In this document: in pieces, positions 1-7,132 of the stretch
Numbering within the stretch: position 1 is the stretch's first letter
Layout of the letters: every line of letters starts with the position of its first letter
Assembly: GCF_900659635.1 (NCBI RefSeq)
Contig: NZ_CAACVB010000054.1
Coordinates: 1-37,913 of the forward strand
From: Actinomadura roseirufa
GTDB lineage: Bacteria; Actinomycetota; Actinomycetes; Streptosporangiales; Streptosporangiaceae
Length of the DNA stretch: 37,913 nucleotides
Reading direction: 5' to 3'
Notes under the pieces: generated by a model
Told to the model about the DNA's origin: nothing
Database searches by the model: none
What the model saw: the letters and a program-made list of their open reading frames with translations, nothing else
Translations under genes and position numbers: made by a program

Positions 1-15
1 ACGCTCTTCCGATCT
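1..15 (+). other. Illumina adapter remnant (left end)
   Basis: The first 15 bases, ACGCTCTTCCGATCT, equal the 3' end of the Illumina TruSeq universal adapter. They are not genomic. The reading frame of the first gene runs through them only by chance, so genomic sequence should be taken to begin at about base 16. Confidence 0.97.
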
Positions 16-540
16 GGGGAGCTGCGCGGCGCGGGAGGGCGGGCGGCCGCCGCGACCGGCGACCTCACCGACCCCGGCGCCGCCGCCCGCGCCCTGGACG
101 AGCTGACGTCCGCCCTCGGCGTTCCGGAGGTGGTCGTGTTCTGCCCGCTCCCGGACGTCGCGCTGATCCGTCCCGTCCTGGAGACCTCGGCGGCGGACGT
201 GCGGGACGCCCTGGCGCTGACGGTGGTGGGCGCCGCCGCCGTCGTCCGGGCCGTGCTGCCGGGGATGCTGGAGCGCGGCTCGGGCGCGCTGCTGTTCACG
301 AACGGCGGCGCCGCGGTGCGTCCCAGCCCGGAGCGCGCCGTGAGCGCCGTCGCCTACGCCGGGCTGAACGCCTACCTCGACCTGCTCGCCCGGACGCTGC
401 CGGAGCGGGGCGTGCGCGTCGGGCGCGTCACGATCGTCGGGCCGGTCGGGCCGGGTCTGGCGCACGAGCCCGCCGCCGTCGCCGAGCACCTGTGGCGGCG
501 GCACGCTCTGCCGGACCCGGCGGTGACGGTCCTGACCTGA
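16..540 (+). CDS. SDR-like (short-chain dehydrogenase fold) protein, 5'-truncated
   Basis: The open frame enters from the contig end without a start codon and stops with TGA at 538-540, so only the C-terminal ~174 residues are present. The order of elements resembles a Rossmann-fold SDR: a DLTD segment after the expected beta-3 (codons from about 61), a strand VVVFC, a helix, strand GALLFTNGG, then an active-site-like AVAYAGLNAYLDLL segment. Two catalytic positions look altered. The usual YxxxK reads Y-A-G-L-N, and the Ser normally about 13 residues before the Tyr is Val. The N-terminal glycine-rich cofactor loop lies off the contig. The protein may therefore be an atypical SDR, or a non-catalytic or regulatory member. 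No function can be assigned. An internal ATG at 130 is not the real start because coding potential extends upstream. Confidence 0.72.
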   Translation, partial: GELRGAGGRAAAATGDLTDPGAAARALDELTSALGVPEVVVFCPLPDVALIRPVLETSAADVRDALALTVVGAAAVVRAVLPGMLERGSGALLFTNGGAAVRPSPERAVSAVAYAGLNAYLDLLARTLPERGVRVGRVTIVGPVGPGLAHEPAAVAEHLWRRHALPDPAVTVLT

Positions 541-635
541 CGCCCGGCCCAGTGCCGGCCGCGAGCGTCGCGCGGGTGCGCGGGCGGGCCGATCAGGACC
601 CCGCGCTCGCCGATCGCCCGGACAGGCTCCATTTC

Positions 636-658
636 CTTGACAGTTTCATTTGTCGAAG
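636..658. promoter_or_regulatory. imperfect dyad with TTGACA -35, candidate operator of the ArsR-like gene
   Basis: CTTGACA (636-642) faces TGTCGAAG (651-658), an inverted repeat interrupted by one extra G in the right arm. It contains a consensus-like TTGACA at 637-642. A weak -10, GAGGAT, lies 17 bp downstream at 660-665, placing transcription start close to the ATG at 672. Its position directly before an ArsR-type regulator gene suggests autoregulation. This is inference from placement and symmetry. Confidence 0.4.
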
Positions 659-671
659 TGAGGATGGGCCC

Positions 672-1379
672 ATGCTGGACGTGACGGTGATCGAGGACCC
701 GGCGGCGGCCGCGGCCTCCCTGGACCCGATGCGCGCGCGGCTGCTGGCCGAGCTGGCCGAGCCGATGTCGGCGGCGACGCTGGCCGCGCGGGTGGGCCTG
801 CCGCGGCAGAAGGTGAACTACCACCTCAGGACGCTGGAGCGGCACGGCCTGGTCGAGCTGGTCGAGGAACGCCGCAAGGGCAACATGACCGAGCGGCTCA
901 TGCGCGCCACGGCGAGCGCCTACGTGATCTCCCCGCTGGCGCTGGCCGCGCTGCAGCCGGATCCGGACCGCTACCGCGACGCGCTGTCGGCGCGCTGGCT
1001 GCTGGCGCTCGCCGGGCGGCTGGTGCGCGACGTCGGCGCGCTGGTGTCGGGCGCCGAGCGGGCGGGCAAGCGGCTGGCGACCTTCGCGCTGGACGGGGAG
1101 GTGCGGTTCGCCTCGGCGGCCGACCGCGCCGCGTTCGTGGAGGAGCTGACCGCCGGCGTCGGCGCGCTGATCCGCAAGTACCACGACGAGTCGGCGGAGG
1201 GCGGCCGCGACCACCGGGTGGTCATCGCCGTCCATCCCTCGTTGAGGACGCCACCCGCCGTGGGCGGCGGCACCGGGGACGGCGCCGGTGCCGGGGAGCC
1301 CGGAGGCGGCGCCGTGACCGGCGGGTCGGGCGCGGGCGGCGCCGCCGGACGGGGACCGGCCGGGGAGATCGAGGGCTGA
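672..1379 (+). CDS. ArsR-type winged helix-turn-helix transcriptional regulator
   Basis: A 235-residue protein with an N-terminal winged HTH at about residues 18-75. LDPMRARLLAEL, the helix AATLAARVGLPRQKVNYHL and then LRTLERHGLVEL with the wing EERRKGNMTER form the ArsR/HTH_20 pattern. The middle (about 90-180) is helical and probably dimerises or binds ligand. The last ~45 residues are a Gly/Ala/Pro-rich tail of low complexity. The ATG at 672 is chosen because the HTH follows it directly and an AGG lies 8 nt upstream; the longer open frame from 492 has no family similarity. It is followed after 53 nt by an SRPBCC gene, the usual arrangement in which an ArsR-type repressor controls an AHSA1-like partner. 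A dyad with TTGACA lies just upstream. The effector is unknown. Confidence 0.85.
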   Translation: MLDVTVIEDPAAAAASLDPMRARLLAELAEPMSAATLAARVGLPRQKVNYHLRTLERHGLVELVEERRKGNMTERLMRATASAYVISPLALAALQPDPDRYRDALSARWLLALAGRLVRDVGALVSGAERAGKRLATFALDGEVRFASAADRAAFVEELTAGVGALIRKYHDESAEGGRDHRVVIAVHPSLRTPPAVGGGTGDGAGAGEPGGGAVTGGSGAGGAAGRGPAGEIEG

Positions 1380-1432
1380 GCGGCCCGCCGCCCGCGACGA
1401 GCACGCACGACGCACGCGCCGAGGAGAGGACC

Positions 1433-2167
1433 ATGGGCAAGGAATTCGAGATCGTCCGGGAGTTCGAGGTGGACGCGGCTCCCGAGCAGGTCTGGGACGC
1501 GCTCACGACCGGCACGGCGGGCTGGCTGTGGCCGATGGAGTACGAGCCGAGGGAGGGCGGCGCGGCGCCGGCGGGCGGCGTCGTCACCGACTGGGACCCG
1601 CCGCACCGGCTGGCGGCGCGCGGCGAGTGGCCGGAGGCCGCCACGGGCCAGTCGCTCAACCGGCTCGACCAGCTGATCGAGCCGCGTGAGGGCGGGCGGG
1701 CCTGGGTGCGCTGGGTGCACAGCGGCATCTTCGTCGACGACTGGGACAACCAGTACGACGCCGCGGCCAGGCACACCGACTTCTACCTGCACACCCTGGT
1801 CCAGTACCTGACGCGCTTCCAGGGCCGGCCGGTGACGCACAGCGGGGTCCAGGGCCCCGAGGCGTCCAGGGCCAGGGGCTCCTTCGAGGCGGTCGTCCGG
1901 GCGCTCGGCCTGGGCGCCGGCGTCTCCGCGGGCGACGAGACGCGGGTCGACCTGCCGGGGACGGGCCCCGCGGACGTGGTGGTCGACTACCGCGACGAGC
2001 TCTTCGTCGGGCTGCGGACCGGCGACGCCATGTACCGGTTCTTCGGCCGCGACGCGTTCGGTGCGCCCGTCGCGGTCGTGGTGCACCAGTTCGCCGCGGA
2101 CGCGGCCGAGACCCAGAAGGCCACGCAGAGGGCATGGCAGGGCTGGCTGGACCGCCTGTACTCCTGA
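1433..2167 (+). CDS. SRPBCC (AHSA1-like/START-fold) domain protein
   Basis: A 244-residue protein starting at ATG 1433 with a strong ribosome-binding site (GAGGAGAGG) about 4-12 nt upstream. The opening EFEIVREFEVDAAPEQVWDAL followed by a G-W-L-W-P motif is the typical first strand and helix of the SRPBCC/AHSA1 fold, a hydrophobic-cavity domain. A second, shorter alpha/beta segment from about residue 145 (SGVQGPEASRARGSFEAVVRALG) looks like an appended half-domain. No catalytic residues are evident; family members bind lipids or small ligands, or act as Hsp90-activator-like proteins. It lies 53 nt downstream of the ArsR-like regulator on the same strand and is probably co-transcribed and repressed by it. 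The ligand cannot be predicted. Confidence 0.85.
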   Translation: MGKEFEIVREFEVDAAPEQVWDALTTGTAGWLWPMEYEPREGGAAPAGGVVTDWDPPHRLAARGEWPEAATGQSLNRLDQLIEPREGGRAWVRWVHSGIFVDDWDNQYDAAARHTDFYLHTLVQYLTRFQGRPVTHSGVQGPEASRARGSFEAVVRALGLGAGVSAGDETRVDLPGTGPADVVVDYRDELFVGLRTGDAMYRFFGRDAFGAPVAVVVHQFAADAAETQKATQRAWQGWLDRLYS

Positions 2168-2264
2168 CCGGCACAAGCCCCTCGCGGGGTTGACGGGGCG
2201 CGCCGCCGCGGCCGACCATGCGTTTGATCACCGGGGGGCCGGCCGTGAGACGGAGGGGACGCCG

Positions 2265-2951
2265 ATGACCTACGCGGGGATGCAGGGGACGGGCCCGGGA
2301 GAGATCGCGCCGGACGGGTCGGCGGTGGAGTTCTACGCGGCGCTGCCGCCGGACGCGGGCGGCGCGGAGCTGGTGCACGGGGCGCTGCCGGCCGGGACGG
2401 CGATCCTCGAGCTCGGCGCGGGGGCCGGGCACGTCACCCGCCCGCTGGCGGCGCTCGGCCACCCGGTCACGGCGGTCGACGAGTCGGCGGCGATGCTGGC
2501 CCGGATCGACGGCACGGCCGAGGGGGTGCGGACGGTCCGCTCGCCGATCGAGGAGCTGCGGCTGCCGGAGCGGTTCGGCTGCGTGCTGATGATGTCGTAC
2601 CTGGTCAACTACGGCGACCGGCGGGCGCTGCTGGACGCCTGCCGGCGGCACGTGGCACCGGGCGGCCTGGTCGTCGTGCAGCGCGAGACCGAGGCGTGGC
2701 ACGCCGCGGACGCCCCGCGCGCGTGGTCGCACGATGGCGTGGACTACCTGCTGCGCGACGTCGGCCGCCCGGAGCCGGAGGTGATGACCGGGACGCTGGA
2801 GTACCGGATGGGCGAGCGCACGTGGACGCACACGTTCCGGTCGCGGCGGCTGGCCGACGCCGACGTGCCCGCGGTGCTGGGCGCGTCGGGACTCGTCCTG
2901 GACCGTTTCCTGGACGCGGACGGCGCCTGGATCGCCGCCCGCCCGGTGTGA
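2265..2951 (+). CDS. class I SAM-dependent methyltransferase
   Basis: A 228-residue protein of normal length for a small Rossmann methyltransferase. Motif I is ILELGAGAGHVT (Gly-rich loop at about residues 51-55), followed by the acidic motif II in TAVDES and the motif IV/post region RFGCVLMMSYLVNY, then VAPGGLVVVQRE. The ATG at 2265 is selected because the preceding GGAGGGG lies 6-12 nt upstream and the conserved domain begins within 45 residues; the longer frame from 2061 overlaps the SRPBCC gene. A TTGACG (2190-2195) and GACCAT (2214-2219) spaced 18 bp form a plausible separate promoter. The methyl acceptor is not recognisable. The gene converges on the ABC-2 permease gene across a strong hairpin. 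Confidence 0.85.
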   Translation: MTYAGMQGTGPGEIAPDGSAVEFYAALPPDAGGAELVHGALPAGTAILELGAGAGHVTRPLAALGHPVTAVDESAAMLARIDGTAEGVRTVRSPIEELRLPERFGCVLMMSYLVNYGDRRALLDACRRHVAPGGLVVVQRETEAWHAADAPRAWSHDGVDYLLRDVGRPEPEVMTGTLEYRMGERTWTHTFRSRRLADADVPAVLGASGLVLDRFLDADGAWIAARPV

Positions 2952-2952
2952 G

Positions 2953-2989
2953 CCCGGGGCGGGCGGCCCGATCGGCCGCCCGCCCGGGG
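2953..2989. terminator. hairpin between convergent genes
   Basis: GGGCGGGCGGCC (2957-2968) is the exact complement of GGCCGCCCGCCC (2974-2985), with a 5-nt loop and partly paired flanks. It lies between two convergent stop codons (2951 and 2997). There is no U-tract on either strand, so it fits the U-less hairpins common in high-GC actinobacteria and may act in both directions. Confidence 0.6.
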
Positions 2990-2996
2990 CCCGGTG

Positions 2997-3839
2997 TCAG
3001 GCGTCGCGGCGCTTGAGGAGGACGGCCGCGACGGTGAGCAGCGCGAACGTCCACAGCGCGAACACGCCGTAGCCCTGCCAGGGCGTCAGCAGGTCGTCCT
3101 TGCCCTGGTGCGCGTTGGCGATCAGGTGGCCCGCCTCGGAGGGCAGGTAGGCGTGGACGTGCTCGCCGATGCTGCCGGGCAGCAGCTGCGCGAGCGGCGC
3201 CAGCACCAGCACGAACCCGATCACGCCGGTGATGCCGCCCGCCGGGTGCCGCACGATCGCGCCGACGGCGAGCGCGAACAGCCCGAGCATCGCCAGGTAC
3301 AGGCCACCGCCGATCACGGCGCGGAGCACGCCGGGGTCGCCGAGCGACACCTCGACCTTGTCGTGCAGGATCGCCGCGCCCATGAAGAACGACACGAACG
3401 ACACCGCGGTGCCGAGGACGAGCACCACCAGCGCGAACACCGTGGCCTTGGCCCACAGCATCGGCAGCCGCCGCGGCACCGCCAGCAGGCTGGCGCGGAT
3501 CATCCCGGTGGAGTACTCGGAGGCGATGACCAGCACGCCGAGCACGCACACGGTCAGCTGGCTGAGGAAGAACCCGCTGCCGAGGATGCTGCTGACCGGG
3601 TCGGCGGCGAGGGTCGCGCGGTCCTCGGCGTCGGTCTTGTCCCACTGCCCGACGGTGAGGCCCATGAACAGGGCGGTGAACCCGAGGTCGAGGACGACCA
3701 GCAGGATCAGCGCCCAGAACGTCGAGCGCACGGAGCGGATCTTCGTCCACTCGGCGAGCATGAGGCGGGTGAAGCGGGTGCCGCGCGAGGGGGCCCCGGC
3801 GGGCACGCCCGGCGGGGTCCGCGCGGTGGCGGCGGTCAT
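2997..3839 (-). CDS. ABC-2 type transporter permease
   Basis: A 280-residue integral membrane protein. After a ~25-residue Pro/Ala-rich cytoplasmic start comes LMLAEWTKIRSVRSTFW, the amphipathic entry segment typical of actinobacterial ABC-2 permeases. About six hydrophobic spans follow, among them FWALILLVVLDLGFTALF, LTVCVLGVLVIASEY, VFALVVLVLGTAVSFVSFF and the last, VFALWTFALLTVAAVLL, and the protein ends KRRDA. It pairs with the ATPase upstream: its ATG overlaps the ATPase stop in an ATGA tetranucleotide (3836-3839), so the two are translationally coupled. The substrate is unknown; relatives export antibiotics, lipids or ions. Confidence 0.88.
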   Translation of the reverse strand: MTAATARTPPGVPAGAPSRGTRFTRLMLAEWTKIRSVRSTFWALILLVVLDLGFTALFMGLTVGQWDKTDAEDRATLAADPVSSILGSGFFLSQLTVCVLGVLVIASEYSTGMIRASLLAVPRRLPMLWAKATVFALVVLVLGTAVSFVSFFMGAAILHDKVEVSLGDPGVLRAVIGGGLYLAMLGLFALAVGAIVRHPAGGITGVIGFVLVLAPLAQLLPGSIGEHVHAYLPSEAGHLIANAHQGKDDLLTPWQGYGVFALWTFALLTVAAVLLKRRDA

Positions 3840-4822
3840 CGGCGCTCTCCTTCCTGGACGGTCGCGGCGGCGGGGGCGCCGGCGGGCAGGGCGCCCTCCT
3901 GCAGGGCGCCGTCGGGACCGGCGGCGATGCCGTACTCGACGCTCTCGCGGGTCAGCTCCATGAACGCCGCCTCCAGCGACCCGCGCCGCGGCGTGAGCTC
4001 GTGCAGGACGAGCCCCTCGGCGGCGGCGAGCTCGCCGACGCGCGGCGCCTCCATGTGCGTGACGGTGAGCAGGCCGTCGCCGTCGGGGGCGACGGTGGCG
4101 CCCTCACGGCCGAGGACGTCGGCGAGCCGCGCGGCGTCGGGGCTGCGCACCACCACCATCTTCTCGGTGCTCTGCTCGATGAACTGCTCGGTGGAGCAGT
4201 CGGCGATCAGCTTGCCCCGGCCGATGACGATGAGGTGCTCGGCGGTGACCGCCATCTCGTTCATCAGGTGGCTGGAGACGAACACGGTGCGGCCCTCGGC
4301 GGCGAGACGCTGCATCAGCGTCCGGATCCACACGATGCCCTCGGGGTCCAGGCCGTTGACCGGCTCGTCCAGGATGAGCACCGAGGGGTCGCCGAGCAGC
4401 GCGGCGGCGATGCCGAGGCGCTGCCCCATGCCGAGGGAGAAGCCGCCGGCGCGCTTGCGGGCGACGCCGGTGAGCCCGACGAGCTCGATCACCTCGTCGA
4501 GCCGGCGGCGGCCGACGCCCTGCGTCTGGGCCAGGCAGAGCAGGTGGTTGTAGGCGCTGCGGCCGGTGTGCACGGCCCGCGCCTCGAGCAGGGCGCCGAC
4601 GACCCGCAGCGGCTCGTGCAGGTCGCGGTAGTGCCGCCCGCCGATCCGCGCGTCGCCGCGGTCGGGCCGGTCCAGCCCGAGCAGCAGCCGCATCGTGGTC
4701 GACTTCCCGGCGCCGTTGGGGCCGAGGAATCCGGTCACGCGGCCGGGGACCACGGTGAAGGAAAGGTCGTTCACGGCGGTGCGGTCGCCGTAGCGTTTGG
4801 TGAGGTTCTCCGCCTCGATCAT
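3836..4822 (-). CDS. ABC transporter ATP-binding protein (BcrA/NatA type)
   Basis: A 328-residue ATPase. Walker A is GPNGAGKST (residues 34-42). The signature is the ABC-2 variant FSLGMGQRLG rather than LSGGQ. Walker B is VLILDEPVNGLDPEG, and the switch His lies in SSHLMNE. The C-terminal ~100 residues form the accessory region common to drug-export ATPases, followed by a Gly/Ala-rich tail. I place the start at the ATG at 4822 (MIEAENLTKRYG), with AGG 8 nt upstream; the longer frame to 4891 adds 23 residues with no domain content. It forms a coupled operon with the permease at 2997. A TAGTGT box at 4869-4874 (minus) could serve as its -10 with a ~40-nt leader. Substrate not predictable. Confidence 0.9.
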   Translation of the reverse strand: MIEAENLTKRYGDRTAVNDLSFTVVPGRVTGFLGPNGAGKSTTMRLLLGLDRPDRGDARIGGRHYRDLHEPLRVVGALLEARAVHTGRSAYNHLLCLAQTQGVGRRRLDEVIELVGLTGVARKRAGGFSLGMGQRLGIAAALLGDPSVLILDEPVNGLDPEGIVWIRTLMQRLAAEGRTVFVSSHLMNEMAVTAEHLIVIGRGKLIADCSTEQFIEQSTEKMVVVRSPDAARLADVLGREGATVAPDGDGLLTVTHMEAPRVGELAAAEGLVLHELTPRRGSLEAAFMELTRESVEYGIAAGPDGALQEGALPAGAPAAATVQEGERR

Positions 4823-5059
4823 GCGCACGTCCTGAAGGGTCGGTAGAGGGCGGACGGTGATCGGCCTCACACTAACCCCCCGCACGGCCACGCCGGATCC
4901 TCCTTTATGCGGATCTGCCTCCGACCTGGGGAGGGGACGACCCGGGGAGGAGACGGCCGCCGCCGGGTACGCCGTGCGGAGCAGCCGCGGTTACCCTTGG
5001 CGCCGGATGACGAGCGGCGCCCCGAGGGGGAAGGCTTTTCCCGAACGAGGAGGAGGCCC

Positions 5060-6286
5060 ATGACCGCCCCACCCACGGCCGCCGAGCCGGACGACGTCCC
5101 GCAGGAGCGGCCCTCCGGTTCCGGCCCGCCCACGGCCGAACCCGGCGAAGCCGCTGAGACCCCCGGCCCGGACGAGACCGTCACGGCCCACCGGACCGCC
5201 GGGGTCCACCGGGCCGTGGAGACACTTGAGGCCGAACGGGCAAGCGGCGACGACGAGGCCGGTGAGGGCGGGACGGGCGACGGCGACGGGGCATCCGGGG
5301 AAGGGGCGCCCGGGGAAGGGGCCGGGGCGTCCCCGGCGCCGCAGCGCCGCTCGCGCAGGCGCCGGTGGGCGCGGCGGCTGGGCGTGACGGCCGTGGTGCT
5401 GCTGGTGGCCGTGACGTCCTTCTCGTTCGCCTACAACGCCGCGACGGCGGGGCGGGCGCGCGAACCGGCCGGGCTGGAGTTCGTCCAGGCCGGGGACGTC
5501 CGCACCCGGTATCTGCGCTGGGGCGCGCAGGGATCGCCGATCGTGCTGGTGCACGGCGCCGCGGAGTCGGCGGACACGTGGGAGGCCGTCGCGGGGCGGC
5601 TGGCGGCGGGCCACCGGGTGTTCGCCCTCGACCTGACCGGGTGGGGGTACAGCGAGCGGCGCGGCCCCTACGACGTGGTCCACCAGGCGGAGCAACTGCT
5701 GGGGTTCCTGGACGCGATGGGGCTGGACCACGTGACGCTCGTGGGGCATTCCAGCGGCGCGGGCGTGATCGCCGAGGCGGCGCTGCGCGCCCCGTCCCGC
5801 GCGGCGGGGCTGGTGATGCTGGACGGCGACGCCCTGGACACCGGGGCCGGGGCGGGCGCCGACGGGCTGCGGTTCGCGCTGCGCGACCCGTACCGGACGA
5901 CACTGCTGCGCCTGGCGATCCGGTCCGACTGGGTGATCCGGACGATCTACGAGTCGCAGTGCGGGCCGGCCTGCCCGCGGCTGGACCGGGCGGGGGTGGA
6001 CCGGTGGCGGCGGCCGTTCCAGGTGGCCGGCGCCGAGCGGGCGCTGTGGAGCATGCGGGGGGTGATCGGGCTGCCGGCGTACCGGGTGGCGGCGCTGTCG
6101 GGGCTGCCGGCCCGCAAGGCGGTGGTGTTCGGGGCCGGCGACGACGTGTTCTCCCGCGCGGCGCCGTACGAGACGGCCCGGCGGCTCAACGCCCCTCCCC
6201 CGGTGATCATTCCCGGTGCGCGGCACCTGTCACTGGTCTCGCATCCGCGGCAGGTCGCCGACGCGCTCGCCGCGGTGGCCCGGTGA
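5060..6286 (+). CDS. membrane-anchored alpha/beta hydrolase
   Basis: A 408-residue protein. Residues 1-95 are an acidic, Pro/Gly/Ala/Glu-rich disordered segment. A basic stretch (RRSRRRRWARR) and one hydrophobic span (about 107-125, LGVTAVVLLVAVTSFSFAY) follow, giving an inside-to-outside signal anchor. The hydrolase domain starts near 138. VLVHGAAESADTW is the oxyanion-hole region, GHSSG carries the nucleophile Ser231, and PGARHLS near the end carries the catalytic His; the Asp is probably in FGAGDDVFS. The catalytic domain should lie outside the membrane. The ATG at 5060 has GAGGAGGAGG directly upstream. A TACCCT at 4992-4997 is a possible -10. Substrate unknown; esterase, haloperoxidase-like or epoxide-hydrolase-like activity are all possible. 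Confidence 0.88.
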   Translation: MTAPPTAAEPDDVPQERPSGSGPPTAEPGEAAETPGPDETVTAHRTAGVHRAVETLEAERASGDDEAGEGGTGDGDGASGEGAPGEGAGASPAPQRRSRRRRWARRLGVTAVVLLVAVTSFSFAYNAATAGRAREPAGLEFVQAGDVRTRYLRWGAQGSPIVLVHGAAESADTWEAVAGRLAAGHRVFALDLTGWGYSERRGPYDVVHQAEQLLGFLDAMGLDHVTLVGHSSGAGVIAEAALRAPSRAAGLVMLDGDALDTGAGAGADGLRFALRDPYRTTLLRLAIRSDWVIRTIYESQCGPACPRLDRAGVDRWRRPFQVAGAERALWSMRGVIGLPAYRVAALSGLPARKAVVFGAGDDVFSRAAPYETARRLNAPPPVIIPGARHLSLVSHPRQVADALAAVAR

Positions 6287-6337
6287 CCGCCCGCGCGCCC
6301 ATGCGACCGGCCGCGCGCTCGTGTGACCGGCCGCCGC

Positions 6338-6382
6338 GGCGCCCTCTCCCGCCGTCTCGGGCTGGGAGGCGGGGAGGGCGCC
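6338..6382. terminator. long hairpin between convergent genes
   Basis: GGCGCCCTCTCCCGCC (6338-6353) pairs with GGCGGGGAGGGCGCC (6368-6382) over 15 bp with a single bulged T and a 14-nt loop. It sits between the alpha/beta hydrolase stop and the stop of the convergent small PH-like gene and has no U-tract. It is probably a bidirectional terminator. Confidence 0.6.
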
Positions 6383-6391
6383 GAGCGCCGC

Positions 6392-6754
6392 TCAGCCCGC
6401 GGCGACGCCGTCGGCGGCGTTGACGTCCTTGTGGAAGCGCTTGTGCACGTACAGGCGCTCACCGAGCGTCTCGCACCGCCACCACAGACCGCTCGGCGGG
6501 CCGATCCGCGTGCTGCGGGGCAGCTCCCGCAGGACCTCGTTCACCGGCGTCACGCGCAGCCGCCCCGACCGGCACACCAGGACGCGCCGGTCGGTGACGA
6601 CCACCACGCGGTAGGCGTTGGTGAACAGGATGATCCAGTAGGACAGCAGGATGAAGTACTGGCTGGTCGTCTGGGCGCCGAACACGGCCTGGACGTTCTC
6701 GCCCGGTTGCAGGACGTGGGCCGCGTTCTCGCGCATCTTGTCGCGGATAGCCAC
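6392..6754 (-). CDS. small PH-like domain protein with a hydrophobic segment
   Basis: A 120-residue protein. I place the start at the GTG at 6754 (reading M-A-I-R-D-K-M-R-E-N), which has AAAGG 7 nt upstream; the open frame continues to 6985 without similarity or a ribosome site. After a helical N-terminus (AAHVLQPGENVQAVFGAQTT) there is a hydrophobic stretch YFILLSYWIILFTNAY (about 33-48). Then comes RVVVVTDRRVLVCRSG, the beta-hairpin pattern of bacterial PH-like domains, and a basic tail. It is therefore probably a peripheral or single-span membrane protein. It lies downstream of helY on the same strand, but 378 bp and a strong hairpin separate them, so it is probably transcribed alone. Function unknown. 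Confidence 0.75.
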   Translation of the reverse strand: MAIRDKMRENAAHVLQPGENVQAVFGAQTTSQYFILLSYWIILFTNAYRVVVVTDRRVLVCRSGRLRVTPVNEVLRELPRSTRIGPPSGLWWRCETLGERLYVHKRFHKDVNAADGVAAG

Positions 6755-7005
6755 GATCGGACCTTTCTCGGGTTGCACGTGGGCGCCCAGGCGGGCCGCC
6801 GACACCGGCCACAGCGTCGAGCGCACAACGTGGGTCCCACGGCCCTCAGGGGTTAAGGGCGCCCCGATTGTGCCATCGGCCCGTCCGCCTCGCGGGCGCT
6901 TTCCCGGCTTTGGCCGATTTCGATGCCCTACCGTGCTGAACAGGGCGTTCCGTGCGCCTGCCGCCGGCGCCGTCACCGCCCGCATCCGGCGCCCTGCGCC
7001 CCGCA

Positions 7006-7041
7006 GCCACCCCCGCGGCCACCCCCGCGGCCATCCCCGCG
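7006..7041. repeat. 3 x 12-bp tandem repeat
   Basis: GCCACCCCCGCG at 7006-7017 is repeated exactly at 7018-7029 and with one change (A-C to A-T) at 7030-7041. It lies in the helY/PH-like intergenic region. Role unknown; it may be a simple slippage product. Confidence 0.8.
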
Positions 7042-7086
7042 GCGCCCCTTCGGCCGCCGCCGGCCCCGGCGCGAGAACGCGCCGTG

Positions 7087-7132
7087 CCCCGGTGGGCGCC
7101 CGCCGCCCGAGTGGGGCGGGCGCCCGCCGGGG
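7087..7132 (-). terminator. hairpin directly abutting the helY stop codon
   Basis: On the minus strand, CCCCGG-C-GGGCGCCCGCC pairs with GGCGGGCGCCC-A-CCGGGG: 17 pairs with one C/A mismatch and a short loop. It begins at the base after the helY TGA (7133-7135). There is no U-tract. Confidence 0.65.

Larger units (their letters stand above)
6755..7132. other. intergenic region between helY and the PH-like gene
   Basis: 378 bp without a credible gene. It contains the PH-like gene's ribosome site and presumably its promoter, a three-copy 12-bp tandem repeat (7006-7041) and the helY terminator hairpin (7087-7132). Open frames crossing it are low-complexity Pro/Arg/Ala translations of GC-rich sequence. 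Confidence 0.6.

Noticed and set aside
2994..4553. Very long plus-strand open frame opposite the ABC-2 genes (519 codons)
   Set aside because: Antisense shadow: the minus strand encodes clear ABC permease and ATPase motifs over the same bases.
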